From NCBI GenBank assembly GCA_900316645.1, contig ONDP01000023.1, positions 1 to 64,000 on the forward strand: 64,000 bases of DNA, in the 5' to 3' direction. Both the position numbers and the translations under genes were made by a program. Under the pieces are notes generated by a model, which saw only the letters and a program-made list of their open reading frames with translations, had not been told where the DNA came from and did no database searches. The stretch's first letter is position 1. Every line of letters starts with the position of its first letter. Origin of the DNA: an uncultured Prevotellaceae bacterium. GTDB taxonomy: Bacteria; Bacteroidota; Bacteroidia; Bacteroidales; Bacteroidaceae. Shown piece by piece: positions 9,179-18,632 of this stretch.

Positions 9179-9766
9179 ATGAGTAGTAAAGAAGATATTT
9201 TGAAGAAATATAGGGCAAATATCCATGAACAATACGATATGCCCGACTTGAGTGATATTAAGGCAGTCACCTACCCCGATCCACTCTTGCAGTTTATGAA
9301 TATGACCAAGAACGTGGGAGGTAATGCCATTGAAGTGGAAAAGGGACGCGACGTGAACACCATCATCAGCGAACTCTATCCTGATGCCAAGGAGATAGCC
9401 TCTAACTTGCCCGAGATTACCATTGCCACCCGTAATCCTGACGAAATGGGCAGTGCGCTCGATCTCAACGGCACCGATGTAGGCATCATCCGGGGGATGT
9501 TCGGTGTAGCAGAAAATGCCTGTGTGTGGATTCCCCAGCAAATGAAGGAGAAAGCTGTTTGCTTCATCTCCGAACACCTTGTCATCCTGCTTTCAAAGAG
9601 TCAGATAGTCAACAATATGCATGAGGCCTATCGGCGCATCGAGTTCAACGACTATGGCTATGGAACGTTTATCAGCGGCCCGTCTAAGACCGCTGATATC
9701 GCCCAGGTGCTGGTCATGGGGGCCCAAGCTGCCCGTTCAGCCACCGTATTACTGTTAGACGAATAG
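9179..9766 (+). CDS. lutC: L-lactate utilisation protein LutC (LUD domain)
   Basis: A 195-residue LUD-domain protein (MSSKEDILKKYRANI...; conserved core GTDVGIIRGMFGVAENACVW and SGPSKTADIAQVLVMGAQ). This is LutC/YkgG, the third subunit of the L-lactate oxidation complex. I use the ATG at 9179. An upstream TTG (9170) lies within AATTGAA-type repeats in the lutB-lutC gap and would add only three residues. The gene ends 14 bases from the convergent cimA stop, and no hairpin is visible between them. Confidence 0.9.
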   Translation: MSSKEDILKKYRANIHEQYDMPDLSDIKAVTYPDPLLQFMNMTKNVGGNAIEVEKGRDVNTIISELYPDAKEIASNLPEITIATRNPDEMGSALDLNGTDVGIIRGMFGVAENACVWIPQQMKEKAVCFISEHLVILLSKSQIVNNMHEAYRRIEFNDYGYGTFISGPSKTADIAQVLVMGAQAARSATVLLLDE

Positions 9767-9780
9767 TCTCAACAGCAGTT

Positions 9781-11358
9781 TTATTGTTTTTGTGAACTGA
9801 TATTACTCTCCACAATATTCAACATTTTGAACGTAGCCTTGATGGCGGCTTCCGTCTGGTCGGCATCGAGTCCTCGTGTGCGCAGAATACCGTCATTATA
9901 ATGCCATGTAATCACCGTTTGTACCAAGGCGTCAGTACGTCCACCGGGTGGAATACTGACCTGATAGTTGGCCAAGGTGGGGAACGTTCGGTTCAGATAC
10001 TTCTTATAGATATAGCGCAGGGCCTTGACAAAAGCGTCGTACTGACCATCACCGACGGCACTGCCCTCATATTCTTCACCGTTGATTTCCACCTTGATAT
10101 TGGCACCGGGGCGCAGTCCATAGGCAGTCGATACGACATAGCTTACCAATTTCACTTTATCTTCTGGTGCATCGTGCTTCAACACGTCGCTGACAATATA
10201 GGGCAAATCGTCCTGAGTCACTATCTCCTTCTTGTCGCCCAATTCCGTGATGCGCTGGGTCACTCGCCGCGTTTGTTCCGGAGTCAGTTCAAGTCCCAGT
10301 TCTTCCAGATTCTTCAGAATATTAGCCTTGCCACTGTTCTTACCAAGGGCATATTCGCGTTTGCGCCCGAATCGTTCAGGCATCAGTTCGTTGTAATAGA
10401 GCTTATTCTTCGAATCACCGTCGGCGTGAACGCCAGCCACTTGCGTAAACACGTTTTCGCCCACTATCGGCTGATTGGGTGCTACGGCAATACCGCTATA
10501 GCCCTCCACCAGTTGACTGATGCCGTTCAACTGGCTCTCGTCGATACTGGTCTTGGCGTGAAACTGGTCTTTCAGGATTACCTGCACACTGGCCAGAGGC
10601 GCATTACCACAACGCTCACCAAGTCCGTTGACAGTGACGTGCAGTCCCTTGGCACCGCTCAGCACGGCAGCCAGAGAATTGCTCACAGCCAGATCGTAGT
10701 CGTTATGGGCATGGAAATCGAAATGTGCATCAGGATAGTGCTTAAGCATCTTTCGGAAATACTCAATCACCTGCAAGGGGTTCATCACGCCCAACGTATC
10801 GGGAAGCATAAACCTCTTAATAATACTCCCCCCGGATGTAAGGCTATCCATCAGTTGATAGACATATTCGGGCGAATCCTTCATACCATTCGACCAGTCC
10901 TCCAGATAAAGGTTGACGGAGAGTCCTTTTTCGTTGGCATACTGGATGGTTCGCTGGATATCGGCAATATGCTCCTCCGGTGTTTTCTGGAGTTGCTTGG
11001 TACAGTGTTTCAGCGAGCCCTTGGCCAGCAGATTAATCACCTTACCACCACACTCGTCAATCCAATCGACAGAAGCTTTTCCATCGACAAAGCCAAGCAC
11101 CTCTACCCTATCCCCTTTGCCTATTCCCTGGGCATAACGGCATATCATCTTCACAGCCTCTTTCTCACCTTCAGAGACACGTGCCGATGCCACTTCGATG
11201 CGGTCAACATTGACGTCACGAAGCAGCATGCGTGCTATCACCAACTTCTCGTGAGGAAGGAACGATACCCCGTTGGTCTGTTCACCGTCACGGAGTGTCG
11301 AGTCCATAATCTCGACATAACGAGGCGACTCTTCCTTTATCTCGTCTTGCTCTCCCAT
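9781..11358 (-). CDS. cimA: (R)-citramalate synthase-like / 2-isopropylmalate synthase family enzyme
   Basis: A 525-residue HMG-CoA-lyase-like TIM-barrel enzyme with the DSTLRDGEQTNGVSF active-site motif near residue 18, metal-binding HAHNDYD near 215 and a LeuA-type C-terminal allosteric domain (about 400-515). It is clearly different from the LeuA at the head of the operon. Bacteroidota paralogues in this position are annotated as citramalate synthase (pyruvate + acetyl-CoA to citramalate, toward 2-oxobutyrate and isoleucine). The specificity call is from family and context, not from a diagnostic residue. It starts 22 bases inside leuD, so the two are translationally coupled. It is the last gene of the leu operon. 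Confidence 0.8.
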   Translation of the reverse strand: MGEQDEIKEESPRYVEIMDSTLRDGEQTNGVSFLPHEKLVIARMLLRDVNVDRIEVASARVSEGEKEAVKMICRYAQGIGKGDRVEVLGFVDGKASVDWIDECGGKVINLLAKGSLKHCTKQLQKTPEEHIADIQRTIQYANEKGLSVNLYLEDWSNGMKDSPEYVYQLMDSLTSGGSIIKRFMLPDTLGVMNPLQVIEYFRKMLKHYPDAHFDFHAHNDYDLAVSNSLAAVLSGAKGLHVTVNGLGERCGNAPLASVQVILKDQFHAKTSIDESQLNGISQLVEGYSGIAVAPNQPIVGENVFTQVAGVHADGDSKNKLYYNELMPERFGRKREYALGKNSGKANILKNLEELGLELTPEQTRRVTQRITELGDKKEIVTQDDLPYIVSDVLKHDAPEDKVKLVSYVVSTAYGLRPGANIKVEINGEEYEGSAVGDGQYDAFVKALRYIYKKYLNRTFPTLANYQVSIPPGGRTDALVQTVITWHYNDGILRTRGLDADQTEAAIKATFKMLNIVESNISSQKQ

Positions 11359-11933
11359 TCTACAATCTTATCCTTATTTGCCACAAGGAAATCGATATCG
11401 TCCAGTCCGTTAATCAGACAGTGCTTCTTATACCCGTTAATCTCGAAAACCTCCTGACGACCGGTAGCCTTATTGGTCACAGTCTGGTTAGGCAGGTCCA
11501 CCTCAACCTCCGTCTTCGGATTCTGCTTGATGCTCTCGAAGAGCTCAGCCAGAAATTCCTCACTCACCACTACAGGCAGTACGAAGTTGTTGAGTTCGTT
11601 ATTCTTATGAATATCGGCAAAGAACGAACTGATGACCACGCGGAATCCATAGCCGGCAATGGCCCATGCAGCATGTTCACGCGACGATCCGCTACCGAAG
11701 TTCTTACCAGCCACGAGGATACAGCCTCCATAAGTGGGATCGTTCAGCACGAAATTCTTGTTCACCGTTCCGTCAGCGTTGTAACGCCAGTCGCGGAACA
11801 GGTTGTCGCCGAAGAAACTCTCCTCGCGTGTGGTTGCTTTAAGGAAGCGGGCGGGAATTATCTGGTCGGTGTCCACATTCTCCAGTGGAAGGGGCACACA
11901 TGTAGATGTTATAACGTCAAATTTCTGTTTCAT
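11337..11933 (-). CDS. leuD: 3-isopropylmalate dehydratase small subunit
   Basis: A 198-residue aconitase swivel-domain protein with the family features [13 protein letters not shown] near residue 20 and [17 protein letters not shown] near residue 75. With LeuC it isomerises 2-isopropylmalate to 3-isopropylmalate in leucine synthesis. It overlaps leuC by 4 bases and cimA by 22 bases, which indicates one translationally coupled leuA-leuC-leuD-cimA transcript. Confidence 0.95.
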   Translation of the reverse strand: MKQKFDVITSTCVPLPLENVDTDQIIPARFLKATTREESFFGDNLFRDWRYNADGTVNKNFVLNDPTYGGCILVAGKNFGSGSSREHAAWAIAGYGFRVVISSFFADIHKNNELNNFVLPVVVSEEFLAELFESIKQNPKTEVEVDLPNQTVTNKATGRQEVFEINGYKKHCLINGLDDIDFLVANKDKIVEWESKTR

Positions 11934-13306
11934 AATAGTTCTCTTGGATCAGTAATTACTCCTGTGACGGCAGCGGCAGCTGCTACTAAGGGCGAACAGA
12001 GGATGGTGCGTGAACCAGGTCCCTGACGGCCCTCGAAATTACGGTTTGATGTCGATACGCAGTATTTGCCTGCAGGCACCTTATCGTCGTTCATAGCCAG
12101 ACAGGCCGAACAACCGGGCTGACGGATTTCGAAGCCAGCTGCCTCAAGCACCTTGTCAAGCCCCTCCTCACGTATCTGGCGGTCAACAGCCCATGAACCT
12201 GGCACCAACCATGCAATCACGCCGTCAGCCTTCTTGCGACCCTTTGCGATAGAGGCAAAGGCACGGAAATCTTCAATGCGGCCATTGGTGCAGGCACCCA
12301 GGAATACATAGTCTATTTTCTTGCCCAACAGTTTCTCGCCAGCCTTGAATCCCATATAGTTCAGCGACTTCTCAAAGCCAGCTCCGCCCTCGGCAGGAAT
12401 GCTCTCTGTGATACCGATTCCCATACCGGGATTAGTGCCATAAGTTACTCGAGGCTCTATGTCTTCTGCACTGAATACCAGTTCTTTATCAAACACAGCA
12501 TCGTCTCCACTCTTCAGTGTTTTCCAATACGCAACGGCCTTATCCCAGGCTTCACCTTTGGGGGCAAATTCCTTATCTTTGAGATAGGCAAAAGTCACCT
12601 CGTCGGGAGCCACGAAACCTCCTCGGGCACCCATCTCGATTGACAGGTTGCAGAGTGTCAGTCGGCCCTCCATCGAGAGGTTACGAACCACGTCACCGCT
12701 ATACTCCACGAAATAACCGGTAGCACCGCTGGTGGTCAGTTTCGACATCAGATAGAGTGCCACATCCTTGGCTGTCACGCCCTTCTGCAGTTTTCCGTTG
12801 ATGCTGATGCGCATCGACTTGGGTTTCTGCTGCAGGATGCACTGCGACGCCATCACCATCTCCACCTCCGAAGTTCCGATACCGAAGGCTACAGCACCCA
12901 TAGCACCATGCGTTGAGGTATGCGAGTCGCCACAGACAATCGTCATACCGGGCAGACTCAAACCTTTCTCCGGGCCTACCACGTGGATAATACCATTCGA
13001 TTGGTCCATCATGCCATAGTGTGTCAGTCCGAATTCCTTGGCGTTCTTAGCCAGCGTCGCAACCTGATTGGCACTGACGGGGTCCTCGATGGGTTTGTCC
13101 TGATCATGGGTTGGCGTGTTATGGTCGGGCATACAATAGATGTGGTCAGGACGGAAGCATTTCAGTCCGCGTGCCCTCATGCCGTCGAAAGCCTGGGGTG
13201 ATGTCACCTCGTGGCAATACAGCCTGTCGATATATAACTGGGTGGGACCGTCGTCCACTTTCTGCACGACATGCTGGTCCCAAATCTTATCAAATAAAGT
13301 ATTCAT
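11930..13306 (-). CDS. leuC: 3-isopropylmalate dehydratase large subunit
   Basis: A 458-residue aconitase-family protein carrying the [4Fe-4S] ligands in [14 protein letters not shown] near residue 340 and GCSACLAMN near residue 400, with [14 protein letters not shown] near 135. It is the catalytic large subunit of isopropylmalate isomerase, partner of the adjacent LeuD. The start is 12 bases after the leuA stop. The overlap with leuD (ATGA) supports coupled, stoichiometric synthesis of the two subunits. Confidence 0.95.
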   Translation of the reverse strand: MNTLFDKIWDQHVVQKVDDGPTQLYIDRLYCHEVTSPQAFDGMRARGLKCFRPDHIYCMPDHNTPTHDQDKPIEDPVSANQVATLAKNAKEFGLTHYGMMDQSNGIIHVVGPEKGLSLPGMTIVCGDSHTSTHGAMGAVAFGIGTSEVEMVMASQCILQQKPKSMRISINGKLQKGVTAKDVALYLMSKLTTSGATGYFVEYSGDVVRNLSMEGRLTLCNLSIEMGARGGFVAPDEVTFAYLKDKEFAPKGEAWDKAVAYWKTLKSGDDAVFDKELVFSAEDIEPRVTYGTNPGMGIGITESIPAEGGAGFEKSLNYMGFKAGEKLLGKKIDYVFLGACTNGRIEDFRAFASIAKGRKKADGVIAWLVPGSWAVDRQIREEGLDKVLEAAGFEIRQPGCSACLAMNDDKVPAGKYCVSTSNRNFEGRQGPGSRTILCSPLVAAAAAVTGVITDPRELL

Positions 13307-13318
13307 GGGAGAGTCTTT

Positions 13319-14815
13319 TTATTTCTTAAACTTGTTGATACAGTCAATATAGGCCTCTACGGAAGCGGTAACGATATCAGTATTGGCACCGAAGCCGTAA
13401 TACAGCGAACCGTCGTACTCCACCTGCATGTGCACCTTACCCACATCGTCAGAGCCCTTCGAAATAGCCTGAATCGTAAACTCCTTCAGCGTCATCTGCT
13501 TCATGATAATCTTCTTCAGTGCCTTGATGGCAGCATCCACAGGACCGTTACCCGAAGCAGCAGCCTCAAATTTCTGACCGGAGATGTCCAGTCCGATAGA
13601 AGCCACACTCTTCACGCCCTTACCGGTGGTTACCTGCAGGAACTCCAACTTCACGGCGTGAGCTTCGGCAGTGTCGGCACCAGCCAGCATCAGCACGTCG
13701 GCATCGTTCACCTCCTTCTTCTGGTCGGCCAACTGCAGGAACTTCTCGTAAACCTTGTCGAGCTTCTCCTCCGACAGTTCCACGCCGTTCACACTCAGAC
13801 GATATTTCAACGCAGCACGACCTGAACGGGCTGTCAATACAATCGAGTTGTCGTCGATACCCACATCCTTGGGGTTGATAATCTCGTAGGTCTGCACATT
13901 CTTCAGCACACCGTCCTGATGGATACCGCTTGAGTGGGCAAAGGCATTACGGCCCACGATGGCCTTGTTAGGCTGAACAGGCATATTCATCAGGCTCGAC
14001 ACCATACGGCTCGTAGGATAAATCTTCGTGGTGTTGATATTCGTCTCAATGCCCAATCCCTTGTGGCATTTCAGAATCATGGCAATCTCCTCAAGCGACG
14101 TGTTACCGGCACGCTCACCGATACCGTTGATGGTCACTTCCACCTGGCGCGCACCGCCCATCACACCGCTGAACGTGTTGGCAGTAGCCATACCCAGGTC
14201 GTTGTGGCAGTGGGTCGAGATAACGGCCTTGTCGATGTTCGACACATGCTCCTTCAGATACTTGATTTTCTCAAAATACTCCTGAGGCAGACAGTAACCC
14301 GTCGTATCGGGAATGTTCACCACGGTAGCTCCGGCAGCTATCACTGCCTCGACCACACGGGCAAGATACTCGTTCTCGGTTCGTCCGGCATCCTCGCAAT
14401 AGAACTCCACATCCTCCACATATTTCTTGGCATACTTCGTAGCGGCAATAGCACGCTCGATAATCTCCTCGCGGGTAGAGTTAAATTTGTACTTGATGTG
14501 CGAATCGCTCGTACCGATACCCGTATGGATGCGCTTGTGCTTGGCATACTGCAATGCGTCGTTGGCCACGTCGATGTCCTTCTGCACCGCACGCGTCAGC
14601 GCACAAATGGTAGGCCACGTCACAGCCTTCGAAATCTCAATCACGGAATTGAAGTCGCCCGGCGACGAAATGGGGAATCCTGCCTCAATCACGTCGACGC
14701 CCAGCTGCTCGAGTGCCTTTGCTACCTGAATCTTCTCAATCGTATTCAACTGGCAACCTGGCACCTGCTCGCCATCGCGGAGCGTCGTGTCGAAAATAAA
14801 CAATCTGTCACTCAT
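13319..14815 (-). CDS. leuA: 2-isopropylmalate synthase
   Basis: A 498-residue enzyme with [15 protein letters not shown] near residue 9, [14 protein letters not shown] near 200 and a C-terminal LeuA allosteric domain (about 365-495) that normally binds leucine. It condenses 2-ketoisovalerate with acetyl-CoA, the first committed step of leucine synthesis. It is the first structural gene of the operon and is preceded by a leader peptide and attenuator, so control by charged Leu/Ile/Val tRNA is likely on top of enzyme feedback. leuB is not in this operon. Confidence 0.95.
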   Translation of the reverse strand: MSDRLFIFDTTLRDGEQVPGCQLNTIEKIQVAKALEQLGVDVIEAGFPISSPGDFNSVIEISKAVTWPTICALTRAVQKDIDVANDALQYAKHKRIHTGIGTSDSHIKYKFNSTREEIIERAIAATKYAKKYVEDVEFYCEDAGRTENEYLARVVEAVIAAGATVVNIPDTTGYCLPQEYFEKIKYLKEHVSNIDKAVISTHCHNDLGMATANTFSGVMGGARQVEVTINGIGERAGNTSLEEIAMILKCHKGLGIETNINTTKIYPTSRMVSSLMNMPVQPNKAIVGRNAFAHSSGIHQDGVLKNVQTYEIINPKDVGIDDNSIVLTARSGRAALKYRLSVNGVELSEEKLDKVYEKFLQLADQKKEVNDADVLMLAGADTAEAHAVKLEFLQVTTGKGVKSVASIGLDISGQKFEAAASGNGPVDAAIKALKKIIMKQMTLKEFTIQAISKGSDDVGKVHMQVEYDGSLYYGFGANTDIVTASVEAYIDCINKFKK

Positions 14816-14856
14816 AATTCTTTTTCTATTTTAATATTATTACTCTCACTTTAATG

Positions 14857-14894
14857 AAAAGTGCCTTTCACACCATCGGAAGTGAGAAAGGCAC
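14857..14894 (-). terminator. leu operon attenuator terminator
   Basis: On the minus strand, GTGCCTTTC and GAAAGGCAC arms (14886-14894 and 14861-14869) make a 9-bp stem followed by TTTTCATT, located 42 bases before the leuA start. Its 5' side overlaps the sequence that can instead pair with the leader-peptide coding region. Confidence 0.8.
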
Positions 14895-14940
14895 CGTCGT
14901 ATCTCCATTGTTGAGCTACATGCACGTCTTATCACTTCCG
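14877..14940 (-). promoter_or_regulatory. antiterminator pairing of the leu attenuator
   Basis: CGGAAGTGA (14932-14940, minus strand, inside leader codons for Val-Gly-Ser-Asp) is perfectly complementary to TCACTTCCG (14877-14885), which lies in the loop and 5' side of the terminator hairpin. The two pairings exclude each other, as in a classical ribosome-stalling attenuator. Confidence 0.75.
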
Positions 14941-14996
14941 ACAACTCTGCGCAGTCGAATAATAATAATGCCGTTCAGCAGACTCAGATTCTTCAT
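14916..14996 (-). CDS. leuL: leu operon leader peptide (26 residues)
   Basis: A 26-codon frame, ATG to TAG, with a strong bias to branched-chain codons: Leu at 4, 6 and 7, four Ile codons in a row at 10-13, Leu at 15 and Val-Val at 18-19. It is followed directly by the mutually exclusive hairpins and then leuA. Codons 18-22 themselves form one side of the antiterminator, so a ribosome stalled at the Ile run or Val pair would change the fold. This is the expected architecture of an amino-acid biosynthesis leader peptide. The call rests on sequence and layout only. Confidence 0.8.
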   Translation of the reverse strand: MKNLSLLNGIIIIRLRRVVGSDKTCM

Positions 14997-15026
14997 TTCT
15001 TTTGCGTCATTTTTGTTTAACGGCTG

Positions 15027-15058
15027 CAAATTTACGCATTTTCCACGTAATACACAAA
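15027..15058 (-). promoter_or_regulatory. leu operon promoter
   Basis: Minus strand TTTG (15055-15058), exactly 20 bases, TAAATTTG (15027-15034). Transcription would begin near 15020, about 25 bases before the leader peptide start. Confidence 0.75.
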
Positions 15059-15121
15059 CAATTCGCAACTTTTTTTCGCTTTATCCTTTCAGATTGTTAT
15101 TTTTATCAAGTTTTTCTCTTA

Positions 15122-15138
15122 CTTTTCACTTTTCACTT
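15122..15138 (-). repeat. GTGAAAA heptamer repeat supplying a stop codon
   Basis: On the minus strand TGAAAAG-type heptamers are repeated 2.4 times. The TGA stop of the P5-like gene is part of the repeat. Confidence 0.55.
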
Positions 15139-15576
15139 CTCTTTCCACTTCTTCATCTCCCACCCTCGGGCGATGAAAGGCACCAGCTCTTCCTGCTGTT
15201 TCACGCTCAGTCCGCACTCCATCGTCGCCATTGCCAGCACGATGTCGCACCACATCACCTTCGTTTCCTCCTTCATCGGAGGCAGCTGCTGGTCGGGGCT
15301 CAGTCCTGTGTGCCTGCACACCGTCTTGACATAGGCATCAATCACCTTTGGTCCCTCGGGATCCCATCGTGCCACGATTTGCCGAATCGTCCTGCACCCA
15401 TGTTTTTGGTAGTAGGTGCGGAGCAGCTTAAAAGCTGCCCGCAGTCCATACTCCAAGGTTTCAAACTGGGCAAAGTTCGGATCCGTCGAAGGCTTCACCT
15501 CCCCCTGCCAATTAATTTTCTCACTCTTAATAATATTCAGCGGATTATTGTTCCGCATACCTCTTGCTTGTTTCAT
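15133..15576 (-). CDS. P5-like / phage-lysozyme-like protein
   Basis: A 147-residue protein starting MKQARGMRNNNPLNI, with WQGEV near residue 24 and FETLEYGLRAAFKLL near 39. The RNNNPLNI...W.G pattern is typical of small phage muralytic or 'structural protein P5' type proteins common in Bacteroidota integrated elements. No signal peptide is visible, so any cell-wall function would depend on another export route. The stop codon falls within a heptamer repeat. It is last in the accessory operon with the VirE-like helicase, from which it is separated by a 34-base dispersed repeat. Confidence 0.65.
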   Translation of the reverse strand: MKQARGMRNNNPLNIIKSEKINWQGEVKPSTDPNFAQFETLEYGLRAAFKLLRTYYQKHGCRTIRQIVARWDPEGPKVIDAYVKTVCRHTGLSPDQQLPPMKEETKVMWCDIVLAMATMECGLSVKQQEELVPFIARGWEMKKWKEK

Positions 15577-15588
15577 AATAAAAATGTT

Positions 15589-15622
15589 AAATGTCCAAAG
15601 TTATAAGTTATAAGTGAATAAC
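15589..15622 (+). repeat. dispersed 34-base repeat, copy 1
   Basis: An identical 34-base sequence occurs at 31571-31604, and most of it in reverse orientation at 31413-31443. It contains two AGTTATA heptamers. This copy fills the gap between the P5-like gene and the VirE-like gene. Confidence 0.75.
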
Positions 15623-15623
15623 T

Positions 15624-18116
15624 TTATGAAAATTCGTCCTTCAACTTACGGTATAATCCATACTTAACTTTTTCAACAAAGCCATCCGCTTGTAACCTTG
15701 TAATAGATTTAGAGGCAGCAGGTTGCGACACTCCGAAACACTCCATAAACTGTTGTGTCTTGAACTCATCGGGCAGTTTTCGGAAGCATTCGTCATAGCG
15801 GGTACTGCGGCGACGTTGCACAAACTCCTTGTTCTGGTCAGCGAAATAGTTGAAAGCCATCTCACCAAAATAGAACTGCTGGCAGCGATACTGAATCTCC
15901 ATCGCCAGGTGACACAGGCGGCGGTCTCTATCGTCCATCGTCAGCGTCTTGCTCTCCTGCCACTCGTCCCAATGACGCATCAGGATAAAGGGCAATGAGA
16001 TGCCGATGCCGTAATAAGGAATACGCTTCAGCAGCGTACGGTCAGCCTTGTCGTCGTTAAACTCCGCTATCTCCAAGTGTGCCGACTGCCACTCGTAGGT
16101 TTCATCGTTCAGCGGTTCGATGGGGATTTCTCCCTCCACCTTATCCAGTCTATAAGCCCACATCTTCAATGTCTCGTTGGCATTGGGATCAACCACTTGG
16201 TTACGCAGTGCCCTACCCTTGTCAGGCAGAGGGATGACAGCCAGTCGGGTTGACATACCCGTTCCGAAGTTCCTTTGGTTCACCTTGCGGTGCAGGGCGT
16301 ATGGCGTACCGGTATAGATAAAATTCCAATACACGTTGAACATACCCGTGTAGCTTTCCTGATTGGCATACATCTGGCCTTCCTCCTCGTTGTGGAATGC
16401 TTTCAGCTCCATAATCTCGCGGTCTTTCCAGTCACCGCCCTTGTTTTGTTTCGTCACGTTGTCCAGCTCAGCATCGAACGAGAACATGTGCAGGTTCAAG
16501 GGCTGTCCCTGTACCGTCTCAACAGCGGCATTCATGTGGCGGATAAACTCTCCCGTTGCCGTTCTTGCAGGGTGAACACGGATGGGCACTACAGGTCGTT
16601 TCAGCGCCTCTGCCTTCTGAGCCTTTGTACTGGTGGTGCGCTCCGTCCTGCCTTCCTTGTATCGGTTCACCGCGTCTATCAGACACTGGTCTGCCTGTAT
16701 CATCGGGTCGGCAATCTTCTTGTAGAATTTTTCCACAATATTCTTTCCCGCACCCGGGTCACCGATGATGAAGATGCAGTAGTTCAGTCTGCGCACTATC
16801 TCCGGCTCATACCAGAAGTGATACCATGCTCTTGTCATCAGCGTACCGAACAGTGCTGCTGATGAGAACCACACTGCAGGCAGCTTGTGCGGATGCACAT
16901 TCAGGAACAGCTCCTTCATGCAAGGGTAATACTGTGCCATCTCCTGCAGTTCCTCAGCCCAAGCATCCAAAGGAAGTGCTGCGTAAACGTCGGTGTCGGT
17001 GTTGGCGGCAGCAAATTTTTTACTCTTCACTCTTAACTCTTCACTTCCTACCCCAGCAGCCTCTAAGGCTTTCTGCATTCGCTTGGGAACACCCCTCAGG
17101 AATTCATAGCCCTGGGCACTCTTCACCGTCGTTGCCACATCCTCGTTACGCTCCTTCACGATGTCCATCACGAAAGGTGTCTGCCTCAGAATCTGCTCTA
17201 TCAGTGCAGCGTCGTTATCCGTGATATAACGCAGATGGTCAGCCAACACCAGCGAAGTATGATGCCTGTCGCCAGGTTCCACCGTCTTACCGCCCAGCCA
17301 TGCATCCACTATCTTGCCGTAAGGCACTCCATGGTATGTCAGAAGCTCAGCAGATCGGTCGTTTCCTCCATCACTTTCTGATACGGGCGATTGGTTTTCT
17401 CCAGTACTGCAAACGGCAGCACGATGATGAGCAGCATCAGTGCTCTTACCATGATTAACAGTGGGCTGACTATTACCAGCATGATACTCACTGTCAAATT
17501 TCTCAGCAAATTCTTGATTGTCATAATTAAAAAGTTTTTCCTCGTTAATAAAAATAACATCCTCGCGCGAGGTGAGGAAAGCCCCACGGCTCGCATCCTT
17601 ACACGATTCGTCGGGGTTCAGTCCCAACTTCTCAGAGAAGACAATCTGGTTGTCTATCAGATTGCCAGTATTGACATCGGCCATGAACACCACCTTCAGT
17701 CCTTCACCCGAAGGTGTCACAAAGACGAAGAGGATTCTTTCCTTATCCTCATCGCTCAGTTTGGCATAGGCCTTATCCCAGACCTCCCTCACGTCGCCTT
17801 TGATATGATCATAGTCAATCACCGTCAGTCCGTTCAGATGACAGAACTTCTGATTGCGCCAAGTGCCACGTTTCGTCGTCTTCTCACCAGTACGCTTATT
17901 CTCGAACACCTTGTCCGACTCTGCATAGGTGGCTACGAAGATGACAAACGGCAGTTTCTTCTTCAGACGGGCATATTCTTTATTGTCACCACGTGCCAAA
18001 GCCTCACGTGCCTCCTTCACCGTAGAGGCTGTTTGGGGCGAGTCAATAAGCGCCCCAAACACCTCCTTAGTGACTACTTCTGTTGGCAGACCAAATCCTC
18101 GTTGAAAGCAAAACAT
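15624..18116 (-). CDS. VirE-like / BT4734-type helicase-primase of a mobile element
   Basis: An 830-residue protein. Residues about 15-200 resemble the BT4734/BF3469 N-terminal domain. A linker follows, then a DUF3987-like ATPase with the P-loop GDPGAGKN at 452-459. The C-terminus (about 780-830) is a winged helix with GVSQPAASKSITRLQADGF. Such proteins are typical of Bacteroidota plasmids, prophages and integrated elements, with an inferred replication role. The linker SEELRVKSKKF (358-368) is encoded by four heptamers of the window's repeat class inserted in frame. The start overlaps the upstream gene by 43 bases. It is part of a five-gene minus-strand operon and no integrase is visible nearby. 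Confidence 0.72.
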   Translation of the reverse strand: MFCFQRGFGLPTEVVTKEVFGALIDSPQTASTVKEAREALARGDNKEYARLKKKLPFVIFVATYAESDKVFENKRTGEKTTKRGTWRNQKFCHLNGLTVIDYDHIKGDVREVWDKAYAKLSDEDKERILFVFVTPSGEGLKVVFMADVNTGNLIDNQIVFSEKLGLNPDESCKDASRGAFLTSREDVIFINEEKLFNYDNQEFAEKFDSEYHAGNSQPTVNHGKSTDAAHHRAAVCSTGENQSPVSESDGGNDRSAELLTYHGVPYGKIVDAWLGGKTVEPGDRHHTSLVLADHLRYITDNDAALIEQILRQTPFVMDIVKERNEDVATTVKSAQGYEFLRGVPKRMQKALEAAGVGSEELRVKSKKFAAANTDTDVYAALPLDAWAEELQEMAQYYPCMKELFLNVHPHKLPAVWFSSAALFGTLMTRAWYHFWYEPEIVRRLNYCIFIIGDPGAGKNIVEKFYKKIADPMIQADQCLIDAVNRYKEGRTERTTSTKAQKAEALKRPVVPIRVHPARTATGEFIRHMNAAVETVQGQPLNLHMFSFDAELDNVTKQNKGGDWKDREIMELKAFHNEEEGQMYANQESYTGMFNVYWNFIYTGTPYALHRKVNQRNFGTGMSTRLAVIPLPDKGRALRNQVVDPNANETLKMWAYRLDKVEGEIPIEPLNDETYEWQSAHLEIAEFNDDKADRTLLKRIPYYGIGISLPFILMRHWDEWQESKTLTMDDRDRRLCHLAMEIQYRCQQFYFGEMAFNYFADQNKEFVQRRRSTRYDECFRKLPDEFKTQQFMECFGVSQPAASKSITRLQADGFVEKVKYGLYRKLKDEFS
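17019..17046 (-). repeat. four heptamers inside the VirE-like gene
   Basis: Plus-strand units TTTACTC, TTCACTC, TTAACTC, TTCACTT. On the coding strand they give Glu-Glu-Leu-Arg-Val-Lys-Ser-Lys in the linker before the ATPase domain. Confidence 0.65.
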
Positions 18117-18601
18117 TTGTCTATTTCACTGGTTAAAGAGTACAACTGTTTCCTTACGCCTAACATTCCCTGAGTCTCGATGTCGAACCACACCGTCACC
18201 CTGCCCTCCTGCTTTCTGAGACACACCTTCACGTTGTCCTTATTCAGCAGATACTCGCCTTCCGGCATCTCAGGCTCCTTGATGGCAATGTCCTTCGTCA
18301 GCTTCGCCAGCTCCTTCTGGAAGAAAGCAGCCTTGTCGGGCACATCCTCCGGACATTTCAGTTCAATACACGTCAGTGGGTTCTTACCCGAGGTAATATA
18401 CCGCTTACTCTTACCCACTTTCTTCACGTCCTTCTGGCTTGGCTCGCCCTGAGCCTGTGGGTCAACCTCAATCGACCCATCGTCATAAATCCTCGTATTC
18501 GACTTAAACGACTTCGCCAGTTTCCTCTTTGAGGAAGTTTTCTGTTCAGGGTCATCATTAACCTTTAACCCTTCACCCTTAATCTTTACAGTTTCTTCCA
18601 T
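18074..18601 (-). CDS. uncharacterised protein of the VirE-like operon
   Basis: A protein of about 175 residues that I do not recognise. It has a lysine-rich, probably disordered N-terminal third, then a compact C-terminal part (CIELKCPEDVPDKAAFFQKELAKL...VTVWFDIETQGML) and ends in the overlap with the VirE-like gene. The first residues (VKIKGEGLKVND) are encoded by tandem heptamers. An ATG 24 bases upstream (18625) is also possible. Position between the DUF932-like gene and the helicase suggests an accessory role in the same element. Confidence 0.55.
   Translation of the reverse strand: MEETVKIKGEGLKVNDDPEQKTSSKRKLAKSFKSNTRIYDDGSIEVDPQAQGEPSQKDVKKVGKSKRYITSGKNPLTCIELKCPEDVPDKAAFFQKELAKLTKDIAIKEPEMPEGEYLLNKDNVKVCLRKQEGRVTVWFDIETQGMLGVRKQLYSLTSEIDKCFAFNEDLVCQQK
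18558..18585 (-). repeat. four degenerate heptamers coding for an N-terminus
   Basis: Plus-strand units TTAACCT, TTAACCC, TTCACCC, TTAATCT. They lie in frame inside the unknown gene and encode the peptide around KIKGEGLKVN. Confidence 0.6.
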
Positions 18602-18632
18602 AATTTCCAAATATTCTAATGTCATTACTCTA

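Noticed and set aside
9901..11457. 518-residue open frame on the plus strand
   Set aside because: It runs antisense through cimA, a full-length enzyme with clear motifs; the antisense frame has no recognisable domain or promoter.
13934..14854. 306-residue plus-strand frame
   Set aside because: Antisense to leuA; low complexity, His/Arg-rich, typical shadow.
14854..15606. 250-residue plus-strand frame over the leu leader
   Set aside because: The minus strand here has the promoter, leader peptide and attenuator plus the P5-like gene; this frame has no family match and a Ser/Leu/Phe-biased composition.
17391..18173. 260-residue plus-strand frame
   Set aside because: Antisense to the N-terminal domain of the VirE-like helicase.
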